Below are positions 1 to 7,766 of a stretch of DNA of 64,000 nt, piece after piece. The DNA comes from an uncultured Microcaldota archaeon. Its GTDB lineage: Archaea > Micrarchaeota > Micrarchaeia > Norongarragalinales > CAINOH01. Each line of letters begins with the position of its first letter. Position 1 is the first letter of the stretch. The notes beneath the pieces were generated by a model that had not been told where the DNA came from, did not search any database, and was given only the letters and a program-made list of their open reading frames with translations. Location of the stretch: assembly GCA_903851445.1 (NCBI GenBank), contig CAINOH010000009.1:87908-151907 (forward strand), given 5' to 3'. The translations under genes were made by a program, and so were the position numbers.

Positions 1-1
1 G

Positions 2-238
2 GTCGCGCTTGCAGGGCCCGGCGTGAACATCCTGCTGTGCCTTCTGTTCTTACTGTTGGCGGGAACCGTATATGGGGCTGGAAGCCTTCTGCTTGTCGGC
101 GCGAGGGTAAATGCTTTCCTTGCCGCATTCAACCTCCTTCCAATGGAGCCGTTCGACGGCGCGAAAGTGATGCGCTGGAACAAGCCGGTCTGGGCAGCCG
201 CATTCGCGCTTTCAGCGGCGCTCGTGATACTCGTCTAA
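2..238 (+). CDS. Site-2 protease (peptidase M50), C-terminal part
   Basis: Partial gene whose 5' end lies outside the window. The reading frame is open from base 2 and gives about 78 residues. It contains AGPGVNI, the AGP-x-x-N sequence typical of M50 intramembrane zinc metalloproteases, then a hydrophobic segment, then NLLPMEPFDGAKV. The latter is the M50 element whose Asp supplies a zinc ligand (family knowledge). A final membrane segment closes the protein. The HExxH part must lie upstream. The phosphoribosyltransferase starts 7 nt after the stop, so the two are probably co-transcribed. The substrate cannot be deduced. Confidence 0.8.
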   Translation, partial: VALAGPGVNILLCLLFLLLAGTVYGAGSLLLVGARVNAFLAAFNLLPMEPFDGAKVMRWNKPVWAAAFALSAALVILV

Positions 239-244
239 AGGTGA

Positions 245-661
245 ATGCGCTTGGTGTTGTTCGAAAAGCTCTCCTGGTCGGCGTTTGATTCCTCGTGCAA
301 GAAAATCGCCCGCTTTGTCAGCCAAAAGCAGAATGCCGGGTTGAAAGTCGACAAAGTCTACGGCATCCCGCGCGGCGGGCTTGGCATGGCCCTGCGCATC
401 TCGCACCTATTGGACATACCACTCATCGTTGACGAGGCAATGCTTGACAGCGGGACCCTTGTTGTTGACGAGATTTGCGACACCGGACGCACACTCTCGG
501 AATTTTCCAGAAAGTTCGCGGGCCGCTACGCGCTCATTGCCACAATCTACCACAAGGACGGCGCATCGTTTACCCCGGACTATTACCTGAAGCTCAAGAC
601 GGACAAGTGGGTTCTCTTCCCGTGGGAGACCGCAAAGACCACCTGGATGGAAGACGAATAG
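245..661 (+). CDS. Phosphoribosyltransferase, type I
   Basis: A 138-residue protein of the type I PRTase fold. The PRPP-binding loop reads LVVDEICDTGRT (about residues 72-83), with the acidic pair and the DTGRT phosphate loop, and YGIPRGG near residue 40 fits the pyrophosphate-binding loop. The size and the WxxFPWE-type C-terminus resemble short archaeal and bacterial xanthine/guanine or hypoxanthine PRTases. It would transfer ribose-5-phosphate from PRPP to a purine base in the cytoplasm (inference). The start is ATG 245, preceded by an AAAGGTGA ribosome-binding site right after the M50 stop. The exact base specificity is unknown. Confidence 0.85.
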   Translation: MRLVLFEKLSWSAFDSSCKKIARFVSQKQNAGLKVDKVYGIPRGGLGMALRISHLLDIPLIVDEAMLDSGTLVVDEICDTGRTLSEFSRKFAGRYALIATIYHKDGASFTPDYYLKLKTDKWVLFPWETAKTTWMEDE

Positions 662-726
662 GTTTTGCCTCTGCGCCATCGCTCGTGGCGGGCGCGTAAC
701 TAGGCTAAACACAATGTTGCCGTTGA

Positions 727-1389
727 CTAACGGCTAACTGGCTGCCGTTTATGCAGTTGCTTGCGTTCAAAACTATAATACGGCAGCGGACCGTAGGCTG
801 CGCCAGGCATGAGCAGTACCTTCAGCGGTTCGTTTCCTTTTTGTTCATCCCGTATTGCGTGCGTGACCAGTCCACAGTACGTGTTTCCAACGCACTGGTT
901 TGTGCTTACTGTCTTGCTGGGCGTCCGCACCGCCGCCTGGTTCTTTTTCCTGTCCCGTGCCTGCAGCCACCTGCGCTCGTACTGCTCCACTTTGCGGTTG
1001 CCCGCGTCAACGCTTCTCTCCCACAGGTTCATACCTCCCAAAAACACGCTCTTTGCGCCTACCGACTTGATGAATCGGTAAAGGTCGCCGTGGCCTTGGT
1101 CGACCTTGTTGCCTTCCAGCAACGGCGAACTGCGAGAACGCCCGGTGGGAATGACAAGGCACGGCCTCTGCAACCTTTTCAGGCGCTCCTTAAGGCTTTG
1201 GGTTCTTCCCTCCTCTTCCATAATCACGAGGTTCTTTCTCCGTCCGATGATGCCATCGACTGTCCGAAGGTAATCCTTATCGTTCACGTTCCGGAAATAC
1301 GGGTGCACCAAAAGTATGAGCCTGCCCTTGGACGCCTTCACGGATTCGGCAAGCGCGGCCGCATCTGATTCCGTTATTCCCTTGAGCAT
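727..1389 (-). CDS. Hypothetical protein, possible Rossmann-like fold
   Basis: A 220-residue soluble protein that I do not recognise. The N-terminal half alternates hydrophobic strands and charged helices (LILLVHP, LVIMEEEG, PCLVIPTGR, SVFLGGMNLW), suggesting a three-layer alpha/beta fold. The middle is very basic, and two cysteines occur at NQCVGNTYCG. The C-terminus has MPGAAYGPLPYYSF. There are no membrane segments. It is divergent from the gene at 1488 and convergent with the PRTase. Whether it is an enzyme or nucleic-acid-binding is not decided by the sequence. Confidence 0.6.
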   Translation of the reverse strand: MLKGITESDAAALAESVKASKGRLILLVHPYFRNVNDKDYLRTVDGIIGRRKNLVIMEEEGRTQSLKERLKRLQRPCLVIPTGRSRSSPLLEGNKVDQGHGDLYRFIKSVGAKSVFLGGMNLWERSVDAGNRKVEQYERRWLQARDRKKNQAAVRTPSKTVSTNQCVGNTYCGLVTHAIRDEQKGNEPLKVLLMPGAAYGPLPYYSFERKQLHKRQPVSR

Positions 1390-1487
1390 CCTCCAACCCC
1401 AAAGTTATTTTTTCCCCGGCAGATATAAACACGATGCAAAACGCGCTTGCAAGGGCTTATTTATTCCCCGATTGAGTAAATTCCTTT

Positions 1488-2246
1488 ATGAAATTTTCAC
1501 TGGCCCTGCTTGCCGTTGCGCTCCTCCTTGCGCTTCCCCTAGCGCAAGCCTACACCGACCACTCGCTTTCGGTAACCGTCTTGGTAAAGACGGACGGCAC
1601 CGCACACGTCCGCGAAAAGACCATCTTCTACGTCGACACCGACGCGGAAATCGAGGCGTTCAAGGACAACCTCAAGCTCGGAAAGAGCACCATCCTCGCG
1701 TGGAAGAAGTTCTCCGACAACATCCGCTACCACATAGGAGGGGTGCAGAGCCCTGTTGACAACCTCACGATTACCGCAGGCCCGGAGTACGACATAAAGC
1801 AGAACGCGCGCTCGGTCACCCTTGACTATGACCTGGTGGACAAGTTCGTCGAAGGCGAAAAAATCGGCAGCAGAACAATCCGGTTTACACTCAACGAGGA
1901 GATACTTGGCTTTGACAAGTCCGAGACGCGCCAGACCATACTCGGGAGCAACGTCTATTTCACCATCGCCCTGCCGCAGGGAGCGACCCTTGTAAAGAAG
2001 GACGGCGCGGTGCAGGTGGGCCCCTCGCCGTACGAGTATGACGAATCCAACAGGACGATAATGTGGTTCGGGCCGAGCACCGGGCGCTGGATACTTGAAT
2101 ACGAAGTCGAGGAACCGCTAAGCGACGAAGTGTTCGGGTTCTTCTCCGACCTTTACAACAAGCTTGTCGAGCTTTTGCCTCTTGCGGTTCTCCTGGTTTC
2201 CGCAATAGTCATATTGACGATGCTTGTCAAGATGAAGCGCGCCTAG
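1488..2246 (+). CDS. Secreted membrane-anchored protein, unknown function
   Basis: A 252-residue protein with a clear Sec signal peptide (residues 1-21, hydrophobic core then AQA, probable cleavage before Tyr22). A beta-rich external domain follows (about 22-210), then one C-terminal membrane helix (about 227-247) ending in KMKRA on the cytoplasmic side. The ectodomain resembles general archaeal surface proteins that begin with a 'VTVLVKTDGTAHV' type strand, as seen in DUF2207-like ectodomains; this is a weak resemblance. The start is ATG 1488. The gene converges with rfcL, and their stops overlap by 4 bp. Confidence 0.75.
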   Translation: MKFSLALLAVALLLALPLAQAYTDHSLSVTVLVKTDGTAHVREKTIFYVDTDAEIEAFKDNLKLGKSTILAWKKFSDNIRYHIGGVQSPVDNLTITAGPEYDIKQNARSVTLDYDLVDKFVEGEKIGSRTIRFTLNEEILGFDKSETRQTILGSNVYFTIALPQGATLVKKDGAVQVGPSPYEYDESNRTIMWFGPSTGRWILEYEVEEPLSDEVFGFFSDLYNKLVELLPLAVLLVSAIVILTMLVKMKRA

Positions 2247-3397
2247 GGCTTCCCATAGGCGTCCTCGATTGCGCCCCTCTCTTCCTTTTCAAGCCCGAAG
2301 CCCTCGGCCTGCGCCTCTGAAAGGTAGGGGAGCACGTCCTTTTTCGCCCGCCTTGACGAGGTGTGGATTATTTTCCCCACTTTCATCCCGGCTGACTTGA
2401 GCGCAGCCCTAGTCCCCCGCGAGGAAGCCATCTTGGAAAGCTTGCTTGGAAATGCGTATTTTGCGAACTTCATGTACTTGCCCTTCTTTGCAAGCGCGGT
2501 GCCCGTAAGCGCAAGCGTCCGCGCGTACTTCCAGAACGAGTAGTCGTTGGTCTTCCGCACGTGGCCAAGGAACATGTCCGAGCGGGAGAGGATGTCAAGG
2601 GCCTTCGCAACCTCGGCCGGGTCCTCGTATTCTATCGGCACGTTCTCGCAAAGCCACAGGAGCATCGTTGATATTTCCTCGTCAACCCCGTCAGCAGCCT
2701 TGAGCGCCTCCAGGTAGTTGTCCGCCTTGAGCGTCCGCCTCACTGCGTCGAACATCCCTGCCTCGCGTTCGCGCACGGATGAGGCGGCCTTGCCGCCGCC
2801 CGACTGCAGGTCAATTAGGGCCGCGCGCATGTCGCCCGAACTTGCCTTTGCAATCTCGTCAACGTATTCGCCTTCTGCCATGCCCTCGGCTTTTGCGATT
2901 TTCTTGAGCGCAGCTGCGATTGACCTTGAGTTGAGCTTCTTGAACTCAACCGGCTTTGTGAGGAATCGCAGGGGCTTGACCGCGTCATCCCACGCGTCGT
3001 TTGCTATGAATATGATTGGCTGGGCGGACTCCCGCGCAAGGGCAGCTAGCGCGGACGAGCTGCCCCGGTCGGATGTGGAGCCAATCTCGTCGATTATGAG
3101 CAGCCGCCTCGAACCGAAAAGCGAGCCGTAGCCAGCTGACGCGCCCAGCACTTCCTTGATGTCAGCTGCTGAGCGCAGCCTCGACGCGTCCGACTCTACG
3201 GTCTCCCAGCCCATCTCCTGCGCAAGGGCCCTTGCAACCGCGGTCTTCCCTGTTCCGGGCGGGCCGTAAAGGAGCAATGGCTTTTCCCGCGTGCCGGACT
3301 CGATGCTTGCAGCCCACTTTTTGATTTCCTGGCGCGGCTCCTCGTTGCCTATGAAGTCGGCAACAATCTTTGGCAGGTGCTTTATCGTCCAGAGCAT
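2243..3397 (-). CDS. rfcL: Replication factor C large subunit
   Basis: A 384-residue AAA+ ATPase. The N-terminus (WTIKHLPK, 'FIGNEE') is typical of archaeal RfcL. Walker A is GPPGTGKT (45-52), and Walker B is LLIIDEIGS with sensor IIFIAND downstream. RfcL with the small subunit loads the PCNA clamp at primer ends. Family members are usually about 450-500 residues with a basic C-terminal tail ending in a PCNA-binding motif. This one stops after the collar domain at YGKP and shows no such motif. The gene stands alone; no small subunit is nearby. Confidence 0.95.
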   Translation of the reverse strand: MLWTIKHLPKIVADFIGNEEPRQEIKKWAASIESGTREKPLLLYGPPGTGKTAVARALAQEMGWETVESDASRLRSAADIKEVLGASAGYGSLFGSRRLLIIDEIGSTSDRGSSSALAALARESAQPIIFIANDAWDDAVKPLRFLTKPVEFKKLNSRSIAAALKKIAKAEGMAEGEYVDEIAKASSGDMRAALIDLQSGGGKAASSVREREAGMFDAVRRTLKADNYLEALKAADGVDEEISTMLLWLCENVPIEYEDPAEVAKALDILSRSDMFLGHVRKTNDYSFWKYARTLALTGTALAKKGKYMKFAKYAFPSKLSKMASSRGTRAALKSAGMKVGKIIHTSSRRAKKDVLPYLSEAQAEGFGLEKEERGAIEDAYGKP

Positions 3398-3513
3398 TTC
3401 AAAGACCTAAATGCGAAAACGGAAAAATGTCCGATAGGATAAGGGTGACGGCAAGGAATAAAAGTAGAAAGAAAATGGGAAAAAACAAAAGGGGATAAAA
3501 GCCGCTTGGAAGC

Positions 3514-3591
3514 CTACTTCTTCTTTGCCGGCTTCTTCTTGGCTACCTTCTTCGGCTTTGCGCCGCACGTGCATCCACAACCACAACTCAT
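3514..3591 (-). CDS. Cys-rich/Lys-rich microprotein (25 aa)
   Basis: A 25-codon frame, ATG 3591 to TAG 3514. It encodes a head with four cysteines alternating with glycine or threonine (MSCGCGCTCG) and a tail of Ala, Pro and Lys ending KPAKKK. Upstream are GGGGTG and an in-frame GTG. The four closely spaced cysteines could hold a metal ion, and the Lys tail resembles nucleic-acid-binding tails (inference). A diverged second copy of its beginning lies at 3659-3688, which supports it being a real element. Function unknown. Confidence 0.45.
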   Translation of the reverse strand: MSCGCGCTCGAKPKKVAKKKPAKKK

Positions 3592-3658
3592 CTTCTTCAC
3601 CCCGTTGCAACGGATTAGGGATTCAATCTTTAAAAACGGTTAAAACCCTTGCCGAACC

Positions 3659-3688
3659 TTATTTGTATCCGCAACCACAACTAATCTT
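3659..3688 (-). pseudogene. Degenerate partial copy of the Cys-rich microprotein start
   Basis: Bases 3665-3688 match 3571-3594 at 21 of 24 positions. In the frame of the intact microprotein the copy reads Lys-Ile-Ser-Cys-Gly-Cys-Gly-Tyr-Lys-stop. The ATG is replaced by ATT, and one Cys codon differs silently (TGT/TGC). No ATG is available, so it is either a decayed duplicate or would need an AUU start. It also lies where the promoter of the downstream tRNA-Phe is expected. Confidence 0.4.
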
Positions 3689-3700
3689 GAGTGTTTTTGC

Positions 3701-3774
3701 GCCGCAGTAGCTCAGCCTGGGAGAGCGTTCGGCTGAAGACCGATAGGTCGGGTGTTCAAATCACCCCTGCGGCA
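3701..3774 (+). tRNA. tRNA-Phe (anticodon GAA)
   Basis: A 74-nt cloverleaf without an intron. The acceptor stem is GCCGCAG/CTGCGGC with discriminator A. The D-arm starts GCTC, the anticodon loop is CTGAAGA giving GAA, and the T-arm is GGGTG-TTCAAAT-CACCC. The first pair of the anticodon stem is a T-T mismatch. CCA is not encoded. A T-rich element (TTATTTGTAT, 3659-3668) upstream may be the TATA box. Confidence 0.95.
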
Positions 3775-3836
3775 TACCTTTTTCAAATCCGTTGGCCTAT
3801 GCAATCCATAGGTAAACGATAATGGGGTGTTGGTAG

Positions 3837-4079
3837 ATGCCGAAAAACAAGTCGTCCTCAAGCATAAAAATCACCGGCATTGAGAACCTGAAGAACCTAG
3901 ACTGCAAGCCGGCGAGTCCCGGAGCTTCCGGTGCCGTCTACGGGCTTGGCTTTCTTGGAGCGCTGTACTACTACCTGACCACCGCAACCAGCCTCTGGAT
4001 GGGAGTTGTGGGCGTAATCAAGGCGATATTCTGGCCCGGCGTGCTGGTGTACGGCGCACTCAAGTTCCTCGGACTGTAG
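3837..4079 (+). CDS. Small membrane protein, unknown
   Basis: An 80-residue protein from ATG 3837, with GGGGTGTTGGTAG upstream. The first 30 residues are soluble and Lys/Ser-rich (MPKNKSSSSIKITG). Two hydrophobic helices follow (about 34-50 and 55-78, including WPGVLVYGALKFLGL), a helical-hairpin membrane protein. Not recognised. It sits between tRNA-Phe and a transporter but has its own start signals. Confidence 0.6.
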   Translation: MPKNKSSSSIKITGIENLKNLDCKPASPGASGAVYGLGFLGALYYYLTTATSLWMGVVGVIKAIFWPGVLVYGALKFLGL

Positions 4080-4178
4080 GCTGCGAGGTGCCCGAACGAT
4101 ACCCAAATATGAGTAAAATTCATTTTTGGGTAAAAGCTATTTATCCCTAGCCTGCAAAATCCTTGAAGTGATGATAGG

Positions 4179-5138
4179 ATGGACTTTCTTTCGAAATTGA
4201 CTTCCAAGCAGAACGCGCCGCGAGTGGGCGCGCTTGCGGTAATCTTTGCAGCGTTCCTGTGGGGATTGGACGGGGTCGCGCTCACCCCGCAGCTTTACAC
4301 GCTTGATGTTGTTAATGTCGTATTCCTGGAGCACGCACTCGCATTCCTGTTCATGATTCCGCTTCTTTGGATTGAGATAAAGGAACTGCGAAAGCTCAAC
4401 AGGAAGGACTGGCTTGCATTCTGCTGGATTGCTCTCTTCGGCGGCGCAATAGGGACGATGGCAATAACGCAGGCGTTGTTTCTTGTGGGGTTCGTCCCGC
4501 TGTCCGTCCCCATACTCATCCAGAAGCTCCAGCCGCTTTTCGCAATAGGGCTTGCGGTGCTTCTCCTTGGCGAGAAACCCACTAAGAAATTCTATGCATA
4601 TGCGGGCCTTGCACTATTGGGAAGCTACCTGATTACGTTCGGGTTTGCAGCGCCGGTGATTAGCCTTGAGAACAAGACGCTCCTTGCCGCACTCCTAGGC
4701 CTTGTTGCCGCTTTCGCGTTCGGGACATCCACAACAGTCGGCCGCTATGCAGTTGAGAAGGTGAACTACCGCGTCTCAACCTACCTGCGCTTTGGGCTTA
4801 CCGCTGCGATTATGGGCGCCCTTGTGCTTGCCCTTGGAAAGACCGGCAACTTCGCAGCAGTAACTTCGTTCCAGTGGCTGATACTTTTCATAATCGTATT
4901 CACAACAGGCGGCCTTGCAATCGGGATTTACTATTACGGCCTGCGCTTTGTGCCTGCGGCGAAGGCCACGCTCTACGAGCTCGCGTTCCCGTTCACGGTG
5001 ATAGTGCTCGACTGGCTCCTCAACGGCAAGGTCCTTTCAATCGGCCAACTGCTTGGAGCGGCAATACTGGTCTATGCAATCCTGAAAATCAACCAGAGCA
5101 AGGTCGGTTTGGGTCCGGGCGAAGAGATTAAGGCTTAG
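4179..5138 (+). CDS. EamA/DMT-family transporter
   Basis: A 319-residue polytopic protein with ten predicted membrane helices arranged as two EamA (DUF6) repeats of five. The repeats are about residues 14-143 and 165-303. WGLDGVALTP in helix 1 and the end of repeat one (ILIQKLQPLFAIGLAVLLLGE) are characteristic of drug/metabolite transporters; the same 'ATLYELAFPF' pattern recurs in repeat two. It would export a small metabolite, but the substrate cannot be predicted. ATG 4179 has GATAGG in front, and a TATA-like CTATTTATC lies near 4138. Confidence 0.9.
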   Translation: MDFLSKLTSKQNAPRVGALAVIFAAFLWGLDGVALTPQLYTLDVVNVVFLEHALAFLFMIPLLWIEIKELRKLNRKDWLAFCWIALFGGAIGTMAITQALFLVGFVPLSVPILIQKLQPLFAIGLAVLLLGEKPTKKFYAYAGLALLGSYLITFGFAAPVISLENKTLLAALLGLVAAFAFGTSTTVGRYAVEKVNYRVSTYLRFGLTAAIMGALVLALGKTGNFAAVTSFQWLILFIIVFTTGGLAIGIYYYGLRFVPAAKATLYELAFPFTVIVLDWLLNGKVLSIGQLLGAAILVYAILKINQSKVGLGPGEEIKA

Positions 5139-5166
5139 AACGCGCACAAAAGTGCAGCGTGATTTT

Positions 5167-5340
5167 ATGGAGCGTGCTGCGCGCACTGCTGGGAATCGCC
5201 TAAGGCAGGACAACGAAAAGCTTCTTAGCATACTCCTGAAGCTTGCAAGAAAAGCGGGCGGCTTTGGCAAGCTGAAAGGATGTGGCCTGAGCGAAGAGGA
5301 AATCAAATTCCTCAAGAACGAGTTTCAAGTCGAGGAATAA
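5167..5340 (+). CDS. Small helical protein, unknown
   Basis: A 57-residue protein if started at ATG 5167; an in-frame GTG at 5152 would add five residues. It is mainly charged helix, with a middle stretch ILLKLARKAGGFGKLKGCGL and a last helix SEEEIKFLKNEFQVEE. The pattern resembles small helical DNA- or protein-binding modules, but I do not recognise it. It lies between the EamA transporter (14-28 nt upstream) and 5S rRNA and may be co-transcribed with the transporter. Confidence 0.5.
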   Translation: MERAARTAGNRLRQDNEKLLSILLKLARKAGGFGKLKGCGLSEEEIKFLKNEFQVEE

Positions 5341-5368
5341 GAGGCACAAGAACCGCCTCCGCTCAAAA

Positions 5369-5379
5369 GCCATAAAAAG
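5369..5379 (+). promoter_or_regulatory. Putative TATA box of 5S rRNA
   Basis: The sequence CCATAAAAAG is centred about 26 bp before the predicted 5' end of 5S rRNA, the usual archaeal TATA spacing. It indicates that the 5S gene has its own promoter and is unlinked to 16S/23S here. Confidence 0.5.
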
Positions 5380-5401
5380 CAATACCTGCATTAGAATATC
5401 C

Positions 5402-5519
5402 GGTCAGCGGTCATAGGAGAGGGGTCACGCCCGTTCCCTTTTCGAACACGGAAGCTAAGCCCTCTTACGACGTTGCTTGTACTGCCCGTACGGGTGGGAA
5501 CGCATGTTTCCGCTGCCAC
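5402..5519 (+). rRNA. rrf: 5S ribosomal RNA
   Basis: About 118 nt with the archaeal 5S core: GGGGTCACGCCCGTTCCC, then CGAACACGGAAGCTAAGCCC. Terminal helix I forms between CAGCGG near 5405 and CCGCTG near 5510. A T-rich tract (TTATTTTTAA, 5531-5540) follows and may end transcription. No 16S or 23S gene is in the window, so the 5S gene is solitary, as in several reduced archaeal genomes. Confidence 0.93.
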
Positions 5520-5529
5520 TCATACTCTC

Positions 5530-5541
5530 CTTATTTTTAAA
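5530..5541 (+). promoter_or_regulatory. T-rich tract: 5S terminator and/or TATA box of the next gene
   Basis: CTTATTTTTAAA lies just after the 5S 3' end, where a T-rich archaeal terminator is expected. Its centre is also about 30 bp before the ATG at 5566, which fits a promoter producing a nearly leaderless transcript. Both roles are possible. Confidence 0.4.
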
Positions 5542-5565
5542 TTTGCTAAGTGAATAGTAGTTGGT

Positions 5566-6585
5566 ATGGCCATCATAGCGTTCCAGCACCCGTTCATACT
5601 CACCGCAGTGATAACGTTCATCACAACAGTGGCCGCGACCTGGGTCCTTATCCCGCGGCTTACGCGCGCGGGGCTTGTCGGGGTCGACCTGAACAAGGTC
5701 CCTGCAGGCTTCGACCGTTCCAAGATAAAGCAGCTCAAGGACAAAGGGTACCCGGGACTTCCTACTGTGCCGCGCTCGGGCGGCATCGCGATGATACTCG
5801 GCTTCTCAACAGGCATGCTCGTCTCGCTCATCATCTATCCGTACCCAGACATAGTCTCAATCCTTTCCGCGCTCCTTACTGCCACGCTCATCTCCACAAT
5901 CGGCATAGTCGAGGACTTCCTCCCAATCAGGCAGGTTTACCGCACGCTCCTTCCTGCAATCGCCGCGCTGCCGCTGATGGTCGCAACAGCAGGACAGACA
6001 GAGATGTCATTGCCGTTCGTTGGGACAATACAGTTTGGAATAGTCTACACGCTGGTGCTAATCCCGATTGGCGTGATGGCCGCGTCAAACCTGGTCAACC
6101 TTCTCGCGGGTTTCAACGGCCTTGAGGCTGGGGTTGGCGCGATAGTGGGCACAACGCTTTTCATAGTCGCTTACTCTGCAGGAAGCTCGGTTGCCGCGTT
6201 CATCGCAATGGCGCTTGCCGCGTCGTGCGCCGCGTTCCTGGTGTTCAATAGGTACCCGGCAAGGATTTTCCCGGGCAACGCAGCAACGTACATGATTGGC
6301 GCGGTCATAGCTGCAATAGCAATCATCGGCAATATGGAGCGCGTCGCGGTAATAGCGCTCATCCCGCAGATTGCGGAGTTCTTCCTCAAGGCAACCGGCA
6401 GGTTCAGGGCCGAGAACTTCGGAAAGCTCGGAAAAGACAACCGGCTCTCCTACGACGGCCCCACGCAGTCGCTTACGCACCTTTTGATGAAGGCCTTCAG
6501 GCCTACTGAACGGCAGCTTGTGCTCATGCTCCTGACAATACAGGCGGTTTTTGCCGCAATTGCGATAGTCTCGACGTCGTGGTAA
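5566..6585 (+). CDS. UDP-GlcNAc-type dolichyl-phosphate sugar-1-phosphate transferase (AglH/Alg7-like)
   Basis: A 339-residue polyisoprenyl-phosphate hexose-1-phosphate transferase of the GPT/MraY group, with about ten membrane helices. Diagnostic parts are the substrate-entry segment VPRSGGIAMILGF, the Asp motif GIVEDF near residue 107, NLLAGFNGLEAG near residue 178 (metal and nucleotide binding) and FPGNAATYMIGA. Archaeal members attach the first sugar phosphate to dolichyl phosphate for N-glycosylation. This fits the many N-x-S/T sequons in the adhesins at 23-28 kb (inference). The exact sugar is not determinable. Confidence 0.88.
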   Translation: MAIIAFQHPFILTAVITFITTVAATWVLIPRLTRAGLVGVDLNKVPAGFDRSKIKQLKDKGYPGLPTVPRSGGIAMILGFSTGMLVSLIIYPYPDIVSILSALLTATLISTIGIVEDFLPIRQVYRTLLPAIAALPLMVATAGQTEMSLPFVGTIQFGIVYTLVLIPIGVMAASNLVNLLAGFNGLEAGVGAIVGTTLFIVAYSAGSSVAAFIAMALAASCAAFLVFNRYPARIFPGNAATYMIGAVIAAIAIIGNMERVAVIALIPQIAEFFLKATGRFRAENFGKLGKDNRLSYDGPTQSLTHLLMKAFRPTERQLVLMLLTIQAVFAAIAIVSTSW

Positions 6586-6591
6586 ATTAGT

Positions 6592-7716
6592 CTATTTCTT
6601 AGTGACCTTGAAGTCAATCACGACCTGCACGACATACGGCCCGAATGGCCGCACGACCCGCTTGCCTGTAATCCTGCACGACATCCCTGCTTTCCTGCAC
6701 TTTTCCTTTACCAGGGCAACCAATGGCGCGTAGATGTCCTTGTGGAACTCGGTCTCGCCCTTTGCCTTGGTCTCGACGAAGCCGTAAAAGTGAATGGTGC
6801 AGCCTTTAGGATTCGCACCAATTAGTGCCGCGTCCAAAAAGTCGCTAGCAGAATGGGGAAGGGGCATGATGATGCGGTCCGCCCAGCCGCGATACCTTTC
6901 TGGCACTACTTTCTTGACATCGCCAAGGATTGCCTTGACATTGGAAGACTTGTTGAGGATGATGTTGCGCTGGAAGGATTTTACCGCATCCGGATTCAAC
7001 TCAATCCCGACTATTTGCGTCCTGGGCTTTCGCTTTGCAATAACTATCGCAAAAGGCCCTACTCCTGCAAAAAGCGCGAGAATCTTTTCCTTTGGCTTTA
7101 CCAGGGATGCTATGCGGAGCCGCTCGTGGGAAAGCCTGACGGAAAAATACACTTTCACGATGTCGAATTCGAACGAGCACCCGCTCTCGCGGTAGAGGGT
7201 GGTCGTCCTGTTTTCCCCTGCGATTATTGTGAGCTTTCGCACGCGGAACTTTCCAAGCATGGGACTGTCCTTGCGGGCAACCACCTTGATGTGGCCATTC
7301 TGGTCCATTATCGCCCGGGCGATCGCGTCCTGCTTGGAAATAAGCCCGTCTGGAATCTCGGCAATCGCGATGTCTCCGACGCAGTCGTACGAGCGCACTA
7401 CCTTGGAGATTTCCTCAGGCAGCAGCGCGTGCTTTTGCGCAAGCGCCTCCTTTACCGAGCCCTTGGCCTGCGTCTGGTGGGGCTCGAAATCCTTCTTGGC
7501 TGCTGTGGCTTTGAGGCCCGGCGGAATCTTGGCGCCATTGACAAGGGGAAAGTAGATGAACCCGCCAGCGTCGCGCACTATCCTGTAGCCCTTTGCAAGG
7601 ATGCCGCGGTCAAAGAGGGCCTTGCGTACGCTCTCGGCGTTTTTTGCCTGCACCTTTGCGCAACCCAATTCCATTTTGCAATCAGCACCAAGCACTGGAG
7701 GTATTAGGCCCTGCAA
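6592..7716 (-). CDS. trm5: tRNA (guanine(37)-N1)-methyltransferase Trm5
   Basis: A 374-residue class I SAM methyltransferase. An N-terminal recognition domain precedes the Trm5 core. The core has the linker RESGCSFEFDIVKVYFSVRL, the SAM loop LALFAGVGPFAI, acidic strand end IVGIELNPDAV, and MPLPHSA in place of the MNLP-type catalytic motif. It makes m1G37 (or the first wyosine step) on tRNAs such as Phe to prevent frameshifting. It converges with the AglH-like gene; the stops are 6 bp apart. Confidence 0.93.
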   Translation of the reverse strand: MQGLIPPVLGADCKMELGCAKVQAKNAESVRKALFDRGILAKGYRIVRDAGGFIYFPLVNGAKIPPGLKATAAKKDFEPHQTQAKGSVKEALAQKHALLPEEISKVVRSYDCVGDIAIAEIPDGLISKQDAIARAIMDQNGHIKVVARKDSPMLGKFRVRKLTIIAGENRTTTLYRESGCSFEFDIVKVYFSVRLSHERLRIASLVKPKEKILALFAGVGPFAIVIAKRKPRTQIVGIELNPDAVKSFQRNIILNKSSNVKAILGDVKKVVPERYRGWADRIIMPLPHSASDFLDAALIGANPKGCTIHFYGFVETKAKGETEFHKDIYAPLVALVKEKCRKAGMSCRITGKRVVRPFGPYVVQVVIDFKVTKK

Positions 7717-7766
7717 AGCACTTTAACCTGCCTTGGAGAAATAACTTTTGCCCTTGTGACCGCAGA

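Noticed and set aside
6853-7707. A long plus-strand open frame opposite trm5
   Set aside because: It is antisense to a clearly identified gene and has no motif or start signal.
7593-7766. N-terminal extension of the DUF63 protein
   Set aside because: These codons are antisense to trm5, and the family starts near ATG 7767.
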